Shown: piece by piece, positions 1 to 9,835 of the stretch | How positions within the stretch are numbered: the stretch's first letter is position 1 | Layout: each line of letters opens with the position of its first letter | Source of the DNA: Polaribacter sp. ALD11 | Lineage (GTDB): Bacteria; Bacteroidota; Bacteroidia; Flavobacteriales; Flavobacteriaceae | Length of the DNA: 64,000 bases | Assembly (NCBI RefSeq): GCF_002831685.1 | Contig: NZ_CP025119.1 | Location: 3,310,501 to 3,374,500, forward strand | Direction: 5' to 3' | Translations under genes and position numbers: made by a program | Notes under the pieces: generated by a model | The model's database searches: none | Seen by the model: the letters and a program-made list of their open reading frames with translations, nothing else | Told to the model about the DNA's origin: nothing

Positions 1-326
1 TAAAGACTATAAAAATTACAGATAATGATAATTATATTGATTTAAGTAGTTTATTAGTCAATAATATTGAAATGTTTGAAGCTTCTGAAGAAAATAAAGA
101 TATCCTCTATGTAAAGGTATTAGAAGTAGTGAATAAAATGCCACTTAAAATGCAGGAGATTTTTAGACTCAAATTTTTAGAAAATTATAAGTATAATGAG
201 ATTTCAGAAGAACTTAATGTCTCTGTAAATACTGTTAAAACCCAACTAAAAAGAGCAAAAGTTAGGATTAAAGATTCTGTAATAATTATGCTTTTTTTGT
301 TGTTAATTGTCAATGTTTTTATTTAA
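1..326 (+). CDS. ECF RNA polymerase sigma factor, C-terminal part (cut by window edge)
   Basis: The reading frame is open from base 3 with no stop upstream, so the ATG at 72 is internal and the gene begins outside the window. The visible part is sigma-70 region 4: a helix-turn-helix with NEISEELNVSVNTVKTQ followed by a basic helix (RAKVRIKD), which contacts the -35 element in this family. It is followed by a hydrophobic C-terminal tail. The gene stands 133 bp before a FecR anti-sigma gene and a SusC receptor with an STN domain. This is the usual arrangement of a cell-surface signalling cascade in Bacteroidota, so it likely controls the uptake genes behind it. Confidence 0.88.
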   Translation, partial: KTIKITDNDNYIDLSSLLVNNIEMFEASEENKDILYVKVLEVVNKMPLKMQEIFRLKFLENYKYNEISEELNVSVNTVKTQLKRAKVRIKDSVIIMLFLLLIVNVFI

Positions 327-459
327 ATATTGTCATAATCTTCTATTTTTTCTAAAAAATATAAAATATTTTTGTCACCCCTTTTTAAATTAACATTGTC
401 TTAACAATAAGGTGGTTTACCGCAAGGTTATAATTTTATACAAAAAGATATTTTCTTAA

Positions 460-1596
460 ATGGAGTTTTCATTAATAATAAAAAAAATTAACAACACGCT
501 TTCTGAAAAAGAAGCATTAGAGTTTGATTTATGGTATTCAGAATCTGAAAAACATAGAACATATTTTGAAAAGGTTAAAAATAATAAAGATTCAGAAGAA
601 TATATTTTTAATAAAGAGAAAAATTGGAGTTCTATTGAAGATAAAATAAAAACTACTAAAAAAACAAATTGGAAATATTATGCAGCTTCAATTGCATTAT
701 TGTTTTCCATTTCCTATTTCTATAATCCAATAGATAAAATAGAAAAAACTTCAGAAGTAATTGTTAACCCTGTAGATAGTAACAAAGCAATACTAACATT
801 AAGTGATGGTAAAGAGGTTATTCTTTCTAAAGAAGATACAGTTGAAAATTTAATTTTTAAAAGAGAGGGTAAAAATATTGCTTACAAATCTTCAACTAAG
901 TCCGAGAAACCTAATTTAGGTCAGAAGGTTAAGGAGATTGAGTATAATATTCTTACAACAAATACAGGTGGTGAGTTTTCTTTGACATTAGAAGACGGTA
1001 CAAAAATTTGGTTGAATTCAGAATCTAAACTTAAATATCCTGTAAGTTTTACAAAAGGAACTACTAGAGAAGTTGAATTGATTTATGGAGAGGCTTACTT
1101 TGAAGTTTCTTCAAGCAGAAATAATTCGGGAGATGGTTTTAGGGTTCTAAACTCTCTACAAAATGTAAGTGTTTTAGGTACTTATTTTAACATTAAAGCG
1201 TATCCAGAGGATAATGAAATAATTACCACTTTAATAGAAGGAAAAGTTTTCGTTGAAAACAAGATTGGTGAAAAAGTTTATTTGAAACCAAACGGGCAGA
1301 CCATATTAAACATGTCAACTCTAAAAATACAACAGAAAGAAGTAGAAGCAAAAGAAGAAATTTCTTGGGTTAGAGGATATTTTAATTTTAAAAACCTTCA
1401 ATTAACAGAAATTACAAAAGTACTTTCTAGATGGTATGATGTAGATATTTCTATACAAAATAAAGAAATTGAAAATTTAAGGTTTAATGGAGTTTTAAAC
1501 AAAAAACAAGATATAGAATTTGTTTTAGAAGCAATAACAAATACAAGTAATATTACTTATGAAATTAAAGATAAAAATATAAAATTAAGAAAATAA
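460..1596 (+). CDS. FecR family anti-sigma factor
   Basis: This 378-aa single-pass inner-membrane protein has a cytoplasmic N-terminus of about 70 residues, one membrane segment at about 72-88 (ASIALLFSISYFY), a periplasmic FecR domain at about 160-275 (TGGEFSLTLEDGTKIWLNS, LIEGKVFVEN) and a C-terminal DUF4974-type domain at about 305-375 (WVRGYFNFKNLQLTEI). In this family the N-terminus binds the ECF sigma factor, and the periplasmic part receives the signal from the STN domain of the outer-membrane receptor. Both partners are encoded next to it. The start at 460 is the first ATG and gives the expected length. Confidence 0.93.
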   Translation: MEFSLIIKKINNTLSEKEALEFDLWYSESEKHRTYFEKVKNNKDSEEYIFNKEKNWSSIEDKIKTTKKTNWKYYAASIALLFSISYFYNPIDKIEKTSEVIVNPVDSNKAILTLSDGKEVILSKEDTVENLIFKREGKNIAYKSSTKSEKPNLGQKVKEIEYNILTTNTGGEFSLTLEDGTKIWLNSESKLKYPVSFTKGTTREVELIYGEAYFEVSSSRNNSGDGFRVLNSLQNVSVLGTYFNIKAYPEDNEIITTLIEGKVFVENKIGEKVYLKPNGQTILNMSTLKIQQKEVEAKEEISWVRGYFNFKNLQLTEITKVLSRWYDVDISIQNKEIENLRFNGVLNKKQDIEFVLEAITNTSNITYEIKDKNIKLRK

Positions 1597-1602
1597 AGAA
1601 AA

Positions 1603-1652
1603 AAGGAAAGTGGTTTTGTCAATCTCTCACAATGTAAAAACCACACTTCCTT
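1603..1652 (+). other. Imperfect hairpin between fecR and susC
   Basis: The arms AAGGAA..GTGGTTTT (1603-1617) and AAAACCAC..TTCCTT (1637-1652) pair with a small bulge around a 19-nt loop. No T-run follows, so this is not a standard intrinsic terminator. It may lower or stabilise susC transcript relative to fecR. Function is inference. Confidence 0.4.
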
Positions 1653-1695
1653 AAGATCATGCTTATTAATCAATTAATTAACACTTAACAAATTT

Positions 1696-4600
1696 ATGGA
1701 AATTAAATTTACTGAAGCCTTTTTTCTCTCACGAAAAAAGCTATTAACTACTATTATGAGAACGTTTATTTACTTATTTTGTACAATATCATTTGCTTTT
1801 GTTTCAAGTGAAGGAGTATCTCAAAACGCAAAAATTAAAATCGATTCAGATATAACCATATCTGTTGAAGAAGTTTTTGAACTTATTAAAAAACAAACAG
1901 ATTACACGTTTGTTTACGAAAACAGTCTTTTTAACAAGCTCCCAAAAGTTGTGTTAAATAAAGGTATTATCGTTGTAAAAGAACTTTTAAATAAAAGTTT
2001 AGAAAAAAGTAATGTCGTTTATATTTTCAATAAAGATGGATCAATCTTATTAAAAAAGAAAATAGTTCAACAAAAAATTACCGGAACATTAATAGATAAA
2101 AACAGCATGCCTATTATAGGGGCATCTGTAAGTGTTAAAGGAACAGGTAAAGGTACTGCGACAGATTTTGACGGAAAATATTCAATAGCAGCATCTAAAG
2201 GAGATGTATTGGTTTTTCAATCTTTAGGCTTTCAAACGAAAGAAGTTGCAGTAGGTAGTTCATTGGTTTTAAACGTTAGTTTAGAGGAATCTACAGAAAA
2301 TCTTGCTGAGATTGTTATAACAACAGGTTATGATAAAATTAACAAGAAAAGTTTTACTGGAGCCGCAACGACAATTAATGCTGTAGATTTAAAAATTGAT
2401 GGTATTAATGACGTGAGTAGAATGTTAGAGGGTAAAGTAGCAGGGGTTAACGTACAAAATATTACAGGGACATTTGGAGCAGCACCACAAATTACAATTA
2501 GAGGATCTTCTTCTGTTTTTGGTAATAATAATCCATTGTATGTTATAGATGGTGTCGTACAAGAAGATATTGTTGAACAAGACTTAGATGCCTTAACTTC
2601 AGGAGATGCTTCAACTTTAATTAGTTCTTCGATTGCAGGAATTAATGCTACAGATATTAAAAAGATAGATATTTTAAAGGATGCTTCTGCTACATCAATA
2701 TATGGTGCAAGAGCAAGAAATGGAGTTATTGTAATCACAACCAAGAGTGGTAAAAAGTCAAGTCCTTTAAAGGTTACATATACTTTAGAACAAACAGTAA
2801 GAGATATACCTAGTTATTCTCAATATGATATTTTAGATTCAAAAGAAACTGTAGGTGCACTTCAAGGATTAAGAGAACAAGGTTTTTTAAAATTACCAGC
2901 TGTAGGAAATGCTAGATTTTCTGGAATTTATGGTATTTTAGAAAAGCAAATTAATTCCTTCCAAAATGGAGGCTTTGGTGTGGTAAATACACAGGAAGGT
3001 CGAAATAAGTTTTTACAACAGTATGAACTAGCAAATACAAATTGGTTTAAGACACTTTTTAGACAGTCTTTAATGCAAAATCATTCAATTAATTTTAGTG
3101 GAGGTGGAGAAAATAATTCTTTTTATGCTTCGATTGGTTTTGTAAGTGATCCTGGTTGGTCTATTGCAGATAAAGTTACAAGGTTAACTTCTAATATAAA
3201 GAATACGTATTACTTTTCAGACAAATTTAAGATAACGCTGGCAACGGTAGCGTCTATTAGAGATCAAAAAGCACCAGGTACATTTAGAAGAGTTGCTGAT
3301 GTTGTTGATGGCCAATTTTCTAGAGATTTTGATATTAATCCATTTAGTTATGCTTTAAATACATCGAGAGCATTAAGACCAAGAGATAATAATGGAGATT
3401 TAGAATATTATACTAATAATTGGGCTCCGTTTAATATTTTAGAAGAGTTACAGAATAATACGATAGATCTAGATGTAAAAGATATTCGGTTTCAGTTTGA
3501 TGCTTCTTATAAAATAACAGATGCTCTTACTTATGATTTGAATATGTCTTCTAGGTATGTTAATAGCACAAGAGAACATCAAGTAAGAGAGAAATCTAAT
3601 GTAGTAAGAGCTTATAATTCAGATGGAACTCCTGTAATTGCTAATGCAAATATATTTTTATACACAGATCCAAACAATCCAGACGCTATTCCTGTTACTG
3701 TCTTTCCTGAAGGTGGCTTGTATATTAAAAATGATAATACATTAACATCTTATTATGTGAGAAATAGTTTTAAGTATGACAAAACATTTAATAATAAACA
3801 TAATATTAATGCTTTATTAGGTCAAGAACTTCGTTATGTAGACAGGTTAAGAAACGAGTTCACTGGTTACGGTTTACAATTTGAAAACGGGTTTACGCCT
3901 TTTACAGATCCGAGGTTATTAGAAAAAATAATAACTGATGGTGATAATTATTTTGACTTAGCAAGAGACAGAGAAAGAACAGTTGCTTTTTTTGGTAGGG
4001 CAACCTATTCTTATGATGATAAGTATATTTTTTCTGCAACGGGAAGGTATGATGGATCTAACAGACAAGGTGAATCTACAAGTTCTAGATGGTTGCCAAC
4101 TGCAACCGTAAGTGGAAAATGGAATGCATCTGATGAAAATTTTATAAAAGACTCTAATGTTATAAATAATTTGCAATTTAGAAGTTCTTATGGACTTTCT
4201 GCTTCACCAGGGCCTGCAACAAATGCATTGGCAATTTTTAGAAGCGAAATTACAGATAGACTAACAGTTAAAGAAAGAGAAACGTTTTTAAATATAGATG
4301 ATTTAGAGAACTCTGAGTTAACTTGGGAAAAGCAGTATGAATTAAATTTAGGATTTGATTTAGGATTATTTAATAATAGAATTCAAGTAACAGCAGATGT
4401 TTGGAAAAGAGATGTTTTTGATAATATCGATTTGGTAAGAACAAATGGTATTGGAGGACAATTATTTAAATTTGGTAATAATGCTGACATTGATACTAAA
4501 GGTGTAGAGTTTGCAATTACAACAAAAAATATTAAAACTACAGATTTTAGTTGGTCTACATCTCTTAACTTTTCTTATTTTGATCAAAAAATAACAAAAC

Positions 4601-5340
4601 TTCAAAATGAACCTCGTGTTATTGATCTTGTTGATTTACAGGGAGGTAATGTAGTCGGTTTCCCCTTGAATTCTTTGTTTTCTTTTAAATTCAATGGATT
4701 AAACAATCAAGGAGTTCCTACATTTGAACTGCCAGAAGGAGATGATTCTGTAACAGATGTAAATTTTCAAGACTCAGAAAATATACTAGACTACTTAGTA
4801 TCTAATGGTTCTGTTCAGGCTAACATGAATGGAGGTTTTTCAAACACATTCAAGTATAAAAATTGGGATTTAAGAGTTTTAATAACGGGTGCTGGAGGTA
4901 ATGTTGTAAGGTTAAACCCTGCGTTAGATAATTTTTATACAGGAACTAATGTGTTTACTAAAAGTACTGTTAATAGATGGATGTTTGATGGAGATGAAAC
5001 CAGAACGAACATCCCGAAAATTGTAGACGTTAGAAATAATAATTCTTTTGGTAGCAGTGCTCTTTCTAGAGCATACAATGCTTATAATTTTTCTACTGAT
5101 AGAGTAGCTAGTGGAGATTTTCTTAGAATGAAAAATGTTTCGCTTGGTTATAATTTCGACGGAAATGTTTTAGATAAAATAGGGCTGTCTTCATTAAGAG
5201 TTCAATTTCAAGGAACAAATTTATTCTTAATTTATTCAGACGCTAAGCTAAATGGTCAAGATCCTGAATTTTATGGTACTGGTGGAGTTGCACTTCCTAT
5301 CACTAGACAATTTACAATGTCACTAAATATTGGTATATAA
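1696..5340 (+). CDS. SusC/RagA-family TonB-dependent outer-membrane transporter with STN signalling domain
   Basis: This 1214-aa receptor imports a ligand across the outer membrane using TonB energy. In order it shows a basic N-terminus and signal sequence (cleavage near SEGVSQ, about 43), an STN domain (about 48-115) that signals to FecR, a carboxypeptidase-regulatory-like repeat (about 128-200, GASVSVKGTGKGTATDFDGKYSI), a TonB plug (about 215-355, including the SusC-type ASIYGARARNGVIVITTK) and a large beta-barrel. The gene lies 99 bp after fecR and 11 bp before susD. The substrate cannot be read from sequence; there is no glycosidase nearby, and the following metallohydrolase suggests something other than a plain polysaccharide. 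Confidence 0.95.
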   Translation: MEIKFTEAFFLSRKKLLTTIMRTFIYLFCTISFAFVSSEGVSQNAKIKIDSDITISVEEVFELIKKQTDYTFVYENSLFNKLPKVVLNKGIIVVKELLNKSLEKSNVVYIFNKDGSILLKKKIVQQKITGTLIDKNSMPIIGASVSVKGTGKGTATDFDGKYSIAASKGDVLVFQSLGFQTKEVAVGSSLVLNVSLEESTENLAEIVITTGYDKINKKSFTGAATTINAVDLKIDGINDVSRMLEGKVAGVNVQNITGTFGAAPQITIRGSSSVFGNNNPLYVIDGVVQEDIVEQDLDALTSGDASTLISSSIAGINATDIKKIDILKDASATSIYGARARNGVIVITTKSGKKSSPLKVTYTLEQTVRDIPSYSQYDILDSKETVGALQGLREQGFLKLPAVGNARFSGIYGILEKQINSFQNGGFGVVNTQEGRNKFLQQYELANTNWFKTLFRQSLMQNHSINFSGGGENNSFYASIGFVSDPGWSIADKVTRLTSNIKNTYYFSDKFKITLATVASIRDQKAPGTFRRVADVVDGQFSRDFDINPFSYALNTSRALRPRDNNGDLEYYTNNWAPFNILEELQNNTIDLDVKDIRFQFDASYKITDALTYDLNMSSRYVNSTREHQVREKSNVVRAYNSDGTPVIANANIFLYTDPNNPDAIPVTVFPEGGLYIKNDNTLTSYYVRNSFKYDKTFNNKHNINALLGQELRYVDRLRNEFTGYGLQFENGFTPFTDPRLLEKIITDGDNYFDLARDRERTVAFFGRATYSYDDKYIFSATGRYDGSNRQGESTSSRWLPTATVSGKWNASDENFIKDSNVINNLQFRSSYGLSASPGPATNALAIFRSEITDRLTVKERETFLNIDDLENSELTWEKQYELNLGFDLGLFNNRIQVTADVWKRDVFDNIDLVRTNGIGGQLFKFGNNADIDTKGVEFAITTKNIKTTDFSWSTSLNFSYFDQKITKLQNEPRVIDLVDLQGGNVVGFPLNSLFSFKFNGLNNQGVPTFELPEGDDSVTDVNFQDSENILDYLVSNGSVQANMNGGFSNTFKYKNWDLRVLITGAGGNVVRLNPALDNFYTGTNVFTKSTVNRWMFDGDETRTNIPKIVDVRNNNSFGSSALSRAYNAYNFSTDRVASGDFLRMKNVSLGYNFDGNVLDKIGLSSLRVQFQGTNLFLIYSDAKLNGQDPEFYGTGGVALPITRQFTMSLNIGI

Positions 5341-5351
5341 AAAATAATAAA

Positions 5352-6848
5352 ATGAAAATATTATATAAAAAAATAACTAAAGTTACAGCGCTGCTATTTC
5401 TTTTTTCTTTGGTAGCTTGTAATGATTATCTATCTGAATTACCAGATGATAGAACAACTATAAATAGTGGAGAAAAAATAAAAGCATTAATTACAGGTGC
5501 TTACCCACAAGGTAATTATATGTTAATGGCAGAATTAATGTCAGACAATGCATTGTCTAAACCAACTAATAATGGAGTAGCTAATGATTTACTGCATGAG
5601 CAAATGTTTAATTGGGAAGAAAGTATCGATTTAAATCAAGATTCTCCAACCGCGTATTGGGTAGCTTGCTATGAAGCTATTGCACAAGCAAACCAAGCAC
5701 TTGAATCGATAGAAGAATTAAAAAATCAATTTAATTTAGACGCAGAAAAAGGAGAAGCTTTAATTGCAAGAGCGTATGCACATTTTATGTTGGTTAATTT
5801 CTGGGGGAAACACTTCGATCCATCAACAGCAAATTCAGATTTGGGTATTCCTTACGTTACTAAACCAGAAACTGTATTAATTCAAAAATACACTAGAAAT
5901 ACAGTAAAAGAAGTATATGATTTTATTGAACGAGATTTAAATGAAGGGTTAAAACTAATTAAAAATAGAGAAGAAAATCCTAAGTTTCATTTCTCTAAGG
6001 AATCAGGACAAGCCTTTGCTGTTCGTTTTTACACATATAAAGGAGATTGGGATCAAGTGATATTAAATGCTAATGAATTATTAATTAACCCTAGATTACA
6101 AGTTAGGGATATGGTAGCATATAGAACACTTTCTTATGGAGAGCGTACTTTTAGGTATAATAATACTTTAGAAGATGCAAATATTCTTGTAAACTCTGTA
6201 AGTTCTTGGTGGGCAAGGAGTTTTGCATCAACAAATTATGGACTTTTATCTGGATCAGATATTTTTACTTCTGGAAACCCTCTAAACAAGCAATGGGCGT
6301 ATCAAACTTTTGGGGGTGATAAGTTTTCTAACTTACCAAAATTTGATGAGTATTTTAAAATTACAAACCAGAGTGCAGGAACCGGTTTTGGTCTTACTCC
6401 ACAAGTTTTGTTTAGCTATGATGAAGTTCTTTTAAATAGAGCAGAAGCGTATGCAATGAAAGAGAATTATACTAATTCATTAAAAGATTTAACAGATTTC
6501 TTGTCTAAGAAAACAGTAGGTTTTAATAATGGAACAGATAATTTAACAGCAGAAATGGTTACAGATACTTACCCTGTTATTGCAAATGAACTGACACCTT
6601 CTTATGGTTTTAAGGATGACAAACAAACCTCTTTTGTAAAAGCTGTTCTTAGTTTTAAACAAAAAGAATTCTATCACGAAGGTTTAAGATGGTTTGATGT
6701 TAGAAGGTTTAATATAGAAATTAAAAGAGCTTATAAGAAACAAAATTCTTTCGTTTCAGAAATTACTTTAGCTAAAGATGATTTGCGTAGACAAATGCAA
6801 ATACCAGAGTCTGCTACCAATATTGGCTTAATTAAAAATCCTAGGTAA
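5352..6848 (+). CDS. SusD/RagB-family surface lipoprotein
   Basis: This 498-aa lipoprotein has a lipobox ending at C23 (SLVACNDY), followed by acidic residues common in surface-exposed lipoproteins. The N-terminal part carries the TPR-like helices of SusD (YWVACYEAIAQANQALE; EALIARAYAHFMLVNFWG). The C-terminus has the typical VLSFKQKEFYHEGLRWFDVRRF segment of RagB/SusD. By family it forms a lid on the SusC barrel and binds ligand. It lies 11 bp after susC and 19 bp before the metallohydrolase, so it is cotranscribed with both. Confidence 0.94.
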   Translation: MKILYKKITKVTALLFLFSLVACNDYLSELPDDRTTINSGEKIKALITGAYPQGNYMLMAELMSDNALSKPTNNGVANDLLHEQMFNWEESIDLNQDSPTAYWVACYEAIAQANQALESIEELKNQFNLDAEKGEALIARAYAHFMLVNFWGKHFDPSTANSDLGIPYVTKPETVLIQKYTRNTVKEVYDFIERDLNEGLKLIKNREENPKFHFSKESGQAFAVRFYTYKGDWDQVILNANELLINPRLQVRDMVAYRTLSYGERTFRYNNTLEDANILVNSVSSWWARSFASTNYGLLSGSDIFTSGNPLNKQWAYQTFGGDKFSNLPKFDEYFKITNQSAGTGFGLTPQVLFSYDEVLLNRAEAYAMKENYTNSLKDLTDFLSKKTVGFNNGTDNLTAEMVTDTYPVIANELTPSYGFKDDKQTSFVKAVLSFKQKEFYHEGLRWFDVRRFNIEIKRAYKKQNSFVSEITLAKDDLRRQMQIPESATNIGLIKNPR

Positions 6849-6867
6849 TAATTAACTTTAAACACTT

Positions 6868-7848
6868 ATGAAAAATATATATATATTAATAGCATTAGTA
6901 ATTGTAGGGTTGTTTCAATCGTGCAGTAATGTAGATGAAAAATTAACTGAAAGTAATATAGACATTACAACACCTGGCCTTAATAGTACAGATAGTTGGT
7001 TAAGAGATAATTATACAACACCATATAATATAGACGTTACTTATAAATGGGATGAAGGTCGTGTAGATTTAAATAGATTTTTATTTCCACCAACGCTAGA
7101 AAATGTTATTCCTATTATGGAAGCTGTTAAGATAATTTGGATCGATACTTACTCTGCGGTAGGTGGAGAAGAGTTTGTGAAAAAAATAGCTCCTAGAGAG
7201 TTAGTCTTAATTGGTGGTTTTAACTTAAATGAAAATGGAACGCGTACTTTAGGTTTTGCTGAAGGTGGAAAAAACATTGTTTTATTTGAGGCAGATTTAA
7301 TCAATTTAAAAGACAAAGCAAGTATAACCCGATTTGTGCGTACAATTCAACATGAATATACACATATATTAAATCAACAATTTAGATTTGATGAAGAGGC
7401 TTTTAAGCAAGTAACACCAGGAGATTATACGTCACAATGGTTTAATCCAGCAGATAGAACAGAAAGATTTGATATTGCAAACGAATTAGGTTTTATTACA
7501 GATTATTCAAGGTTAAGCCATACCGAAGATTTTGCAGAAATGACAGCAACATTGTTATCAAACTCAGCAGTAGACTATCAGGCCATTTTAAATAATATTA
7601 GTAAGAGAATTATAGATAAGGCTGTATCAAATGCGCTAGGGCAATTAGATGCAACAGCAACTGCAACAGAAGTTAAAATAGCCACAGATGCAGCTACTTT
7701 AATAGCAACTCCTCAAGCAGAAAAAGCAATTGATTTAATTAAACAAAAAGAAGCTTTGGTTGCTAGTTATTTTTTAAAACAATTTAATGTTGATATTTAT
7801 GAGCTACAAAGAGTAGCTGCGGAAAATATTATTAAAGCCACAATATAA
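6868..7848 (+). CDS. Substrate-import-associated zinc metallohydrolase lipoprotein (HExxH)
   Basis: The 326-aa lipoprotein has its lipobox cysteine at C19 (FQSCSN). A zinc-metalloprotease motif HEYTH occurs at residues 162-166, followed by downstream acidic residues (HTEDFAEMTATLL) that may supply the third ligand. It matches what is known of the family of HExxH lipoproteins found beside SusC/SusD pairs; membership is recognised from memory of motif and context, not from a search. It probably trims the ligand, peptide or otherwise, at the cell surface before import. It lies between susD (19 bp) and the DUF4302-like gene (5 bp). Confidence 0.8.
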   Translation: MKNIYILIALVIVGLFQSCSNVDEKLTESNIDITTPGLNSTDSWLRDNYTTPYNIDVTYKWDEGRVDLNRFLFPPTLENVIPIMEAVKIIWIDTYSAVGGEEFVKKIAPRELVLIGGFNLNENGTRTLGFAEGGKNIVLFEADLINLKDKASITRFVRTIQHEYTHILNQQFRFDEEAFKQVTPGDYTSQWFNPADRTERFDIANELGFITDYSRLSHTEDFAEMTATLLSNSAVDYQAILNNISKRIIDKAVSNALGQLDATATATEVKIATDAATLIATPQAEKAIDLIKQKEALVASYFLKQFNVDIYELQRVAAENIIKATI

Positions 7849-7853
7849 AAAAT

Positions 7854-9188
7854 ATGAAATATCTAAAAAAAATTAATTGGCAAATATTAGCATTACTTTT
7901 TATAGTAGTCTTATATAGTTGTGAAGATAATAGTGATCCAGAGCTTTTGTTCGAAGATGTACCAGCAGTTCGGTTCGAAAAAAAATTAAAAAAAGTAAGC
8001 GATTTTTTAATAGCTCCAGAGGCAGGCTGGAAAATGACTTATTTTACAGATGAGACTGCTTTGGGTGGGTTTACTTTTCTTTTTGATTTCATAAATGAAT
8101 CAGAAGTTAGAATGGATTCTGATTTTGGTAATGCAGATCCTACGAAAACTAGTTTATATGGTCTTTCATTGGGGGCTACACTTAAATTAACATTTACAAC
8201 CAAAAATGTTATTCACGAATTATCTGATGGAGCTAATTTTCCAGACGCAGCATTTGTGGGGCAAGGTTATAAAGGAGATTTTGAGTTTTTGTTCTCTAGT
8301 ATAGAGGGTGAAGATATTATTTTTAGAAGTAATCGTAACCCCTCAAACTACATAAAATTTGTTAGAGCATCTAAAGATGAATGGAACAATCTTTCTACTC
8401 AGAACAGAGCTATGTTAAAGAACATTAAGAATGATCCTTCAAAATCAGTTTTTAGGAGTTTAACTATTGAAAATAAAGGAAATGTAGCGTCGTATTCATT
8501 TAATTATAATAATGCAAGACGTTTCTCTACATCAATAAAGTTAGATGAAAATGGCGAAGTACTAGACGTGAATTTTGGTATTGCACCTACTGCGACTGGT
8601 TTTAAGGTGAGTCCAGCAATAACGGTAGGGAATATTGAAGTCGAAAACTTTATTTATGATGAAATAAACAATGAGTTTGTTGCAGAAGAGCAAGGTGCAA
8701 AGGTAACAATTAGTTATGTGGGTACTCCTGCAATTCCTTTAACGGGTAAAGATATTCTACCAAACTTTTTAATTTTACATAATCCGTTTTTAAATTCTTT
8801 GGCTTCTGATTGGACTCCAGACTTAACAAATGTTGGTTTTAGTAATTTAATAACAAATTTAAATGCTTCTATTTTCTTCGATGTTACTAGAATTGATTTA
8901 TACGACTTAGATAAAGATTCAGGTAGAATTTTTATAGGAACTAGTATTGGTAATGCTTTCTACAATATTAGCAAAGAAGTTAAAAATGGTAAGATTTACT
9001 TAACTATAGTATCAACAACAACACCACAATTTTTTACTGATGCTATAAAGCCACTATTGGACGTAATAGTAGATTCTAACGGTTTATATGTAGATCAACC
9101 TACCACATTAAATGGTTCTTCTAATAGAATTTTTAGTTTTGTACCTGCTAGTAATACAACTATTAGATATAGTGCGGTTCAATTATAA
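7854..9188 (+). CDS. DUF4302-like lipoprotein of the SusC/SusD locus
   Basis: The 444-aa lipoprotein has its lipobox at C23 (LYSCEDNSDPE), and the acidic stretch just after Cys fits surface export. The N-terminal region (LKKVSDFLIAPEAGWKMTYF, then a beta-rich GGFTFLFDF segment) resembles DUF4302 proteins, which commonly accompany HExxH lipoproteins at SusC/SusD loci. No catalytic motif is visible. It is probably an extra ligand-binding surface protein. It is the last gene of the operon, followed by a strong terminator. Confidence 0.65.
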   Translation: MKYLKKINWQILALLFIVVLYSCEDNSDPELLFEDVPAVRFEKKLKKVSDFLIAPEAGWKMTYFTDETALGGFTFLFDFINESEVRMDSDFGNADPTKTSLYGLSLGATLKLTFTTKNVIHELSDGANFPDAAFVGQGYKGDFEFLFSSIEGEDIIFRSNRNPSNYIKFVRASKDEWNNLSTQNRAMLKNIKNDPSKSVFRSLTIENKGNVASYSFNYNNARRFSTSIKLDENGEVLDVNFGIAPTATGFKVSPAITVGNIEVENFIYDEINNEFVAEEQGAKVTISYVGTPAIPLTGKDILPNFLILHNPFLNSLASDWTPDLTNVGFSNLITNLNASIFFDVTRIDLYDLDKDSGRIFIGTSIGNAFYNISKEVKNGKIYLTIVSTTTPQFFTDAIKPLLDVIVDSNGLYVDQPTTLNGSSNRIFSFVPASNTTIRYSAVQL

Positions 9189-9206
9189 AAATATTTTAAT
9201 TTTTTA

Positions 9207-9240
9207 AAGAAAAACCCTTTAGCAATAAAGGGTTTTTCTT
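9207..9240 (+). terminator. Intrinsic terminator of the SusC/SusD operon
   Basis: A perfect 14-bp stem (AAGAAAAACCCTTT at 9207-9220 and its complement at 9227-9240) closes a 6-nt loop, and the 3' arm is T-rich. It lies 19 bp after the DUF4302-like gene. Confidence 0.9.
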
Positions 9241-9320
9241 ATTTATAAGTATTTTTCTAAAACATATAATTGTTTGTAAATCTATTTTATGTTGTATTTT
9301 TACTTTATTGATATAATCAA

Positions 9321-9797
9321 ATGTATTTTAGAGCGTTTATTTTTTTATTAACGATTATTTTTATCACTTCTTGTGATAAATTTTCATTTTCAAAAACGAA
9401 TAAAAATCAATTTACAGATACCATTGTTAATTTTTCTTCTGTAGATACATCACCTTCCTTTAAAATTTGTGATTCCTTAATAAATAAAGAAGAAAAGTCT
9501 AATTGTTTTAGGAATACAATTCACAGAAAAATAGGAGTGGAGCTACAAAAACATGAATTCATTATTAAAGATTCAATTTCTGAAATTATCTATGTAGATC
9601 TGCTAATAGATGCGAAAGGAAATATTGTTTTAGAAGCAATACAAGCATCAGAAAGTATAAAAAAACAATTACCAAAACTAGACAGTCTTCTAAAGGTTTC
9701 TGTAGATAGAATACCAAGTATTCACCCAGCAATTAAAAGAGGTATTCCTGTAACAACAAAGTATCGGTTACCAATACTCATTCAATTAAAAGAGTAG
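9321..9797 (+). CDS. Small lipoprotein with TonB C-terminal-like domain
   Basis: This 158-aa protein has a lipobox ending at C18 (FITSCDK). Residues about 85-158 read like the TonB C-terminal fold: a strand with VDLLIDAKGNIVLEAIQAS, a helix ending in DRIPSIHPAIKRGIPVTTKYRLPI, the position where TonB-like proteins have a mPkWxPg..GxPV..ftlPI pattern. A canonical TonB would be anchored by an N-terminal membrane helix and carry a Pro-rich linker, and neither is present here. The promoter candidate is TTTG at 9273 and TATTTTTA at 9295 with 18 nt between. Its role is unknown; the neighbouring SusC locus may be coincidental. Confidence 0.6.
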   Translation: MYFRAFIFLLTIIFITSCDKFSFSKTNKNQFTDTIVNFSSVDTSPSFKICDSLINKEEKSNCFRNTIHRKIGVELQKHEFIIKDSISEIIYVDLLIDAKGNIVLEAIQASESIKKQLPKLDSLLKVSVDRIPSIHPAIKRGIPVTTKYRLPILIQLKE

Positions 9798-9835
9798 TTT
9801 TTGTTTCTAAGGAAATAAGCAAGAAGCTTAAAATA

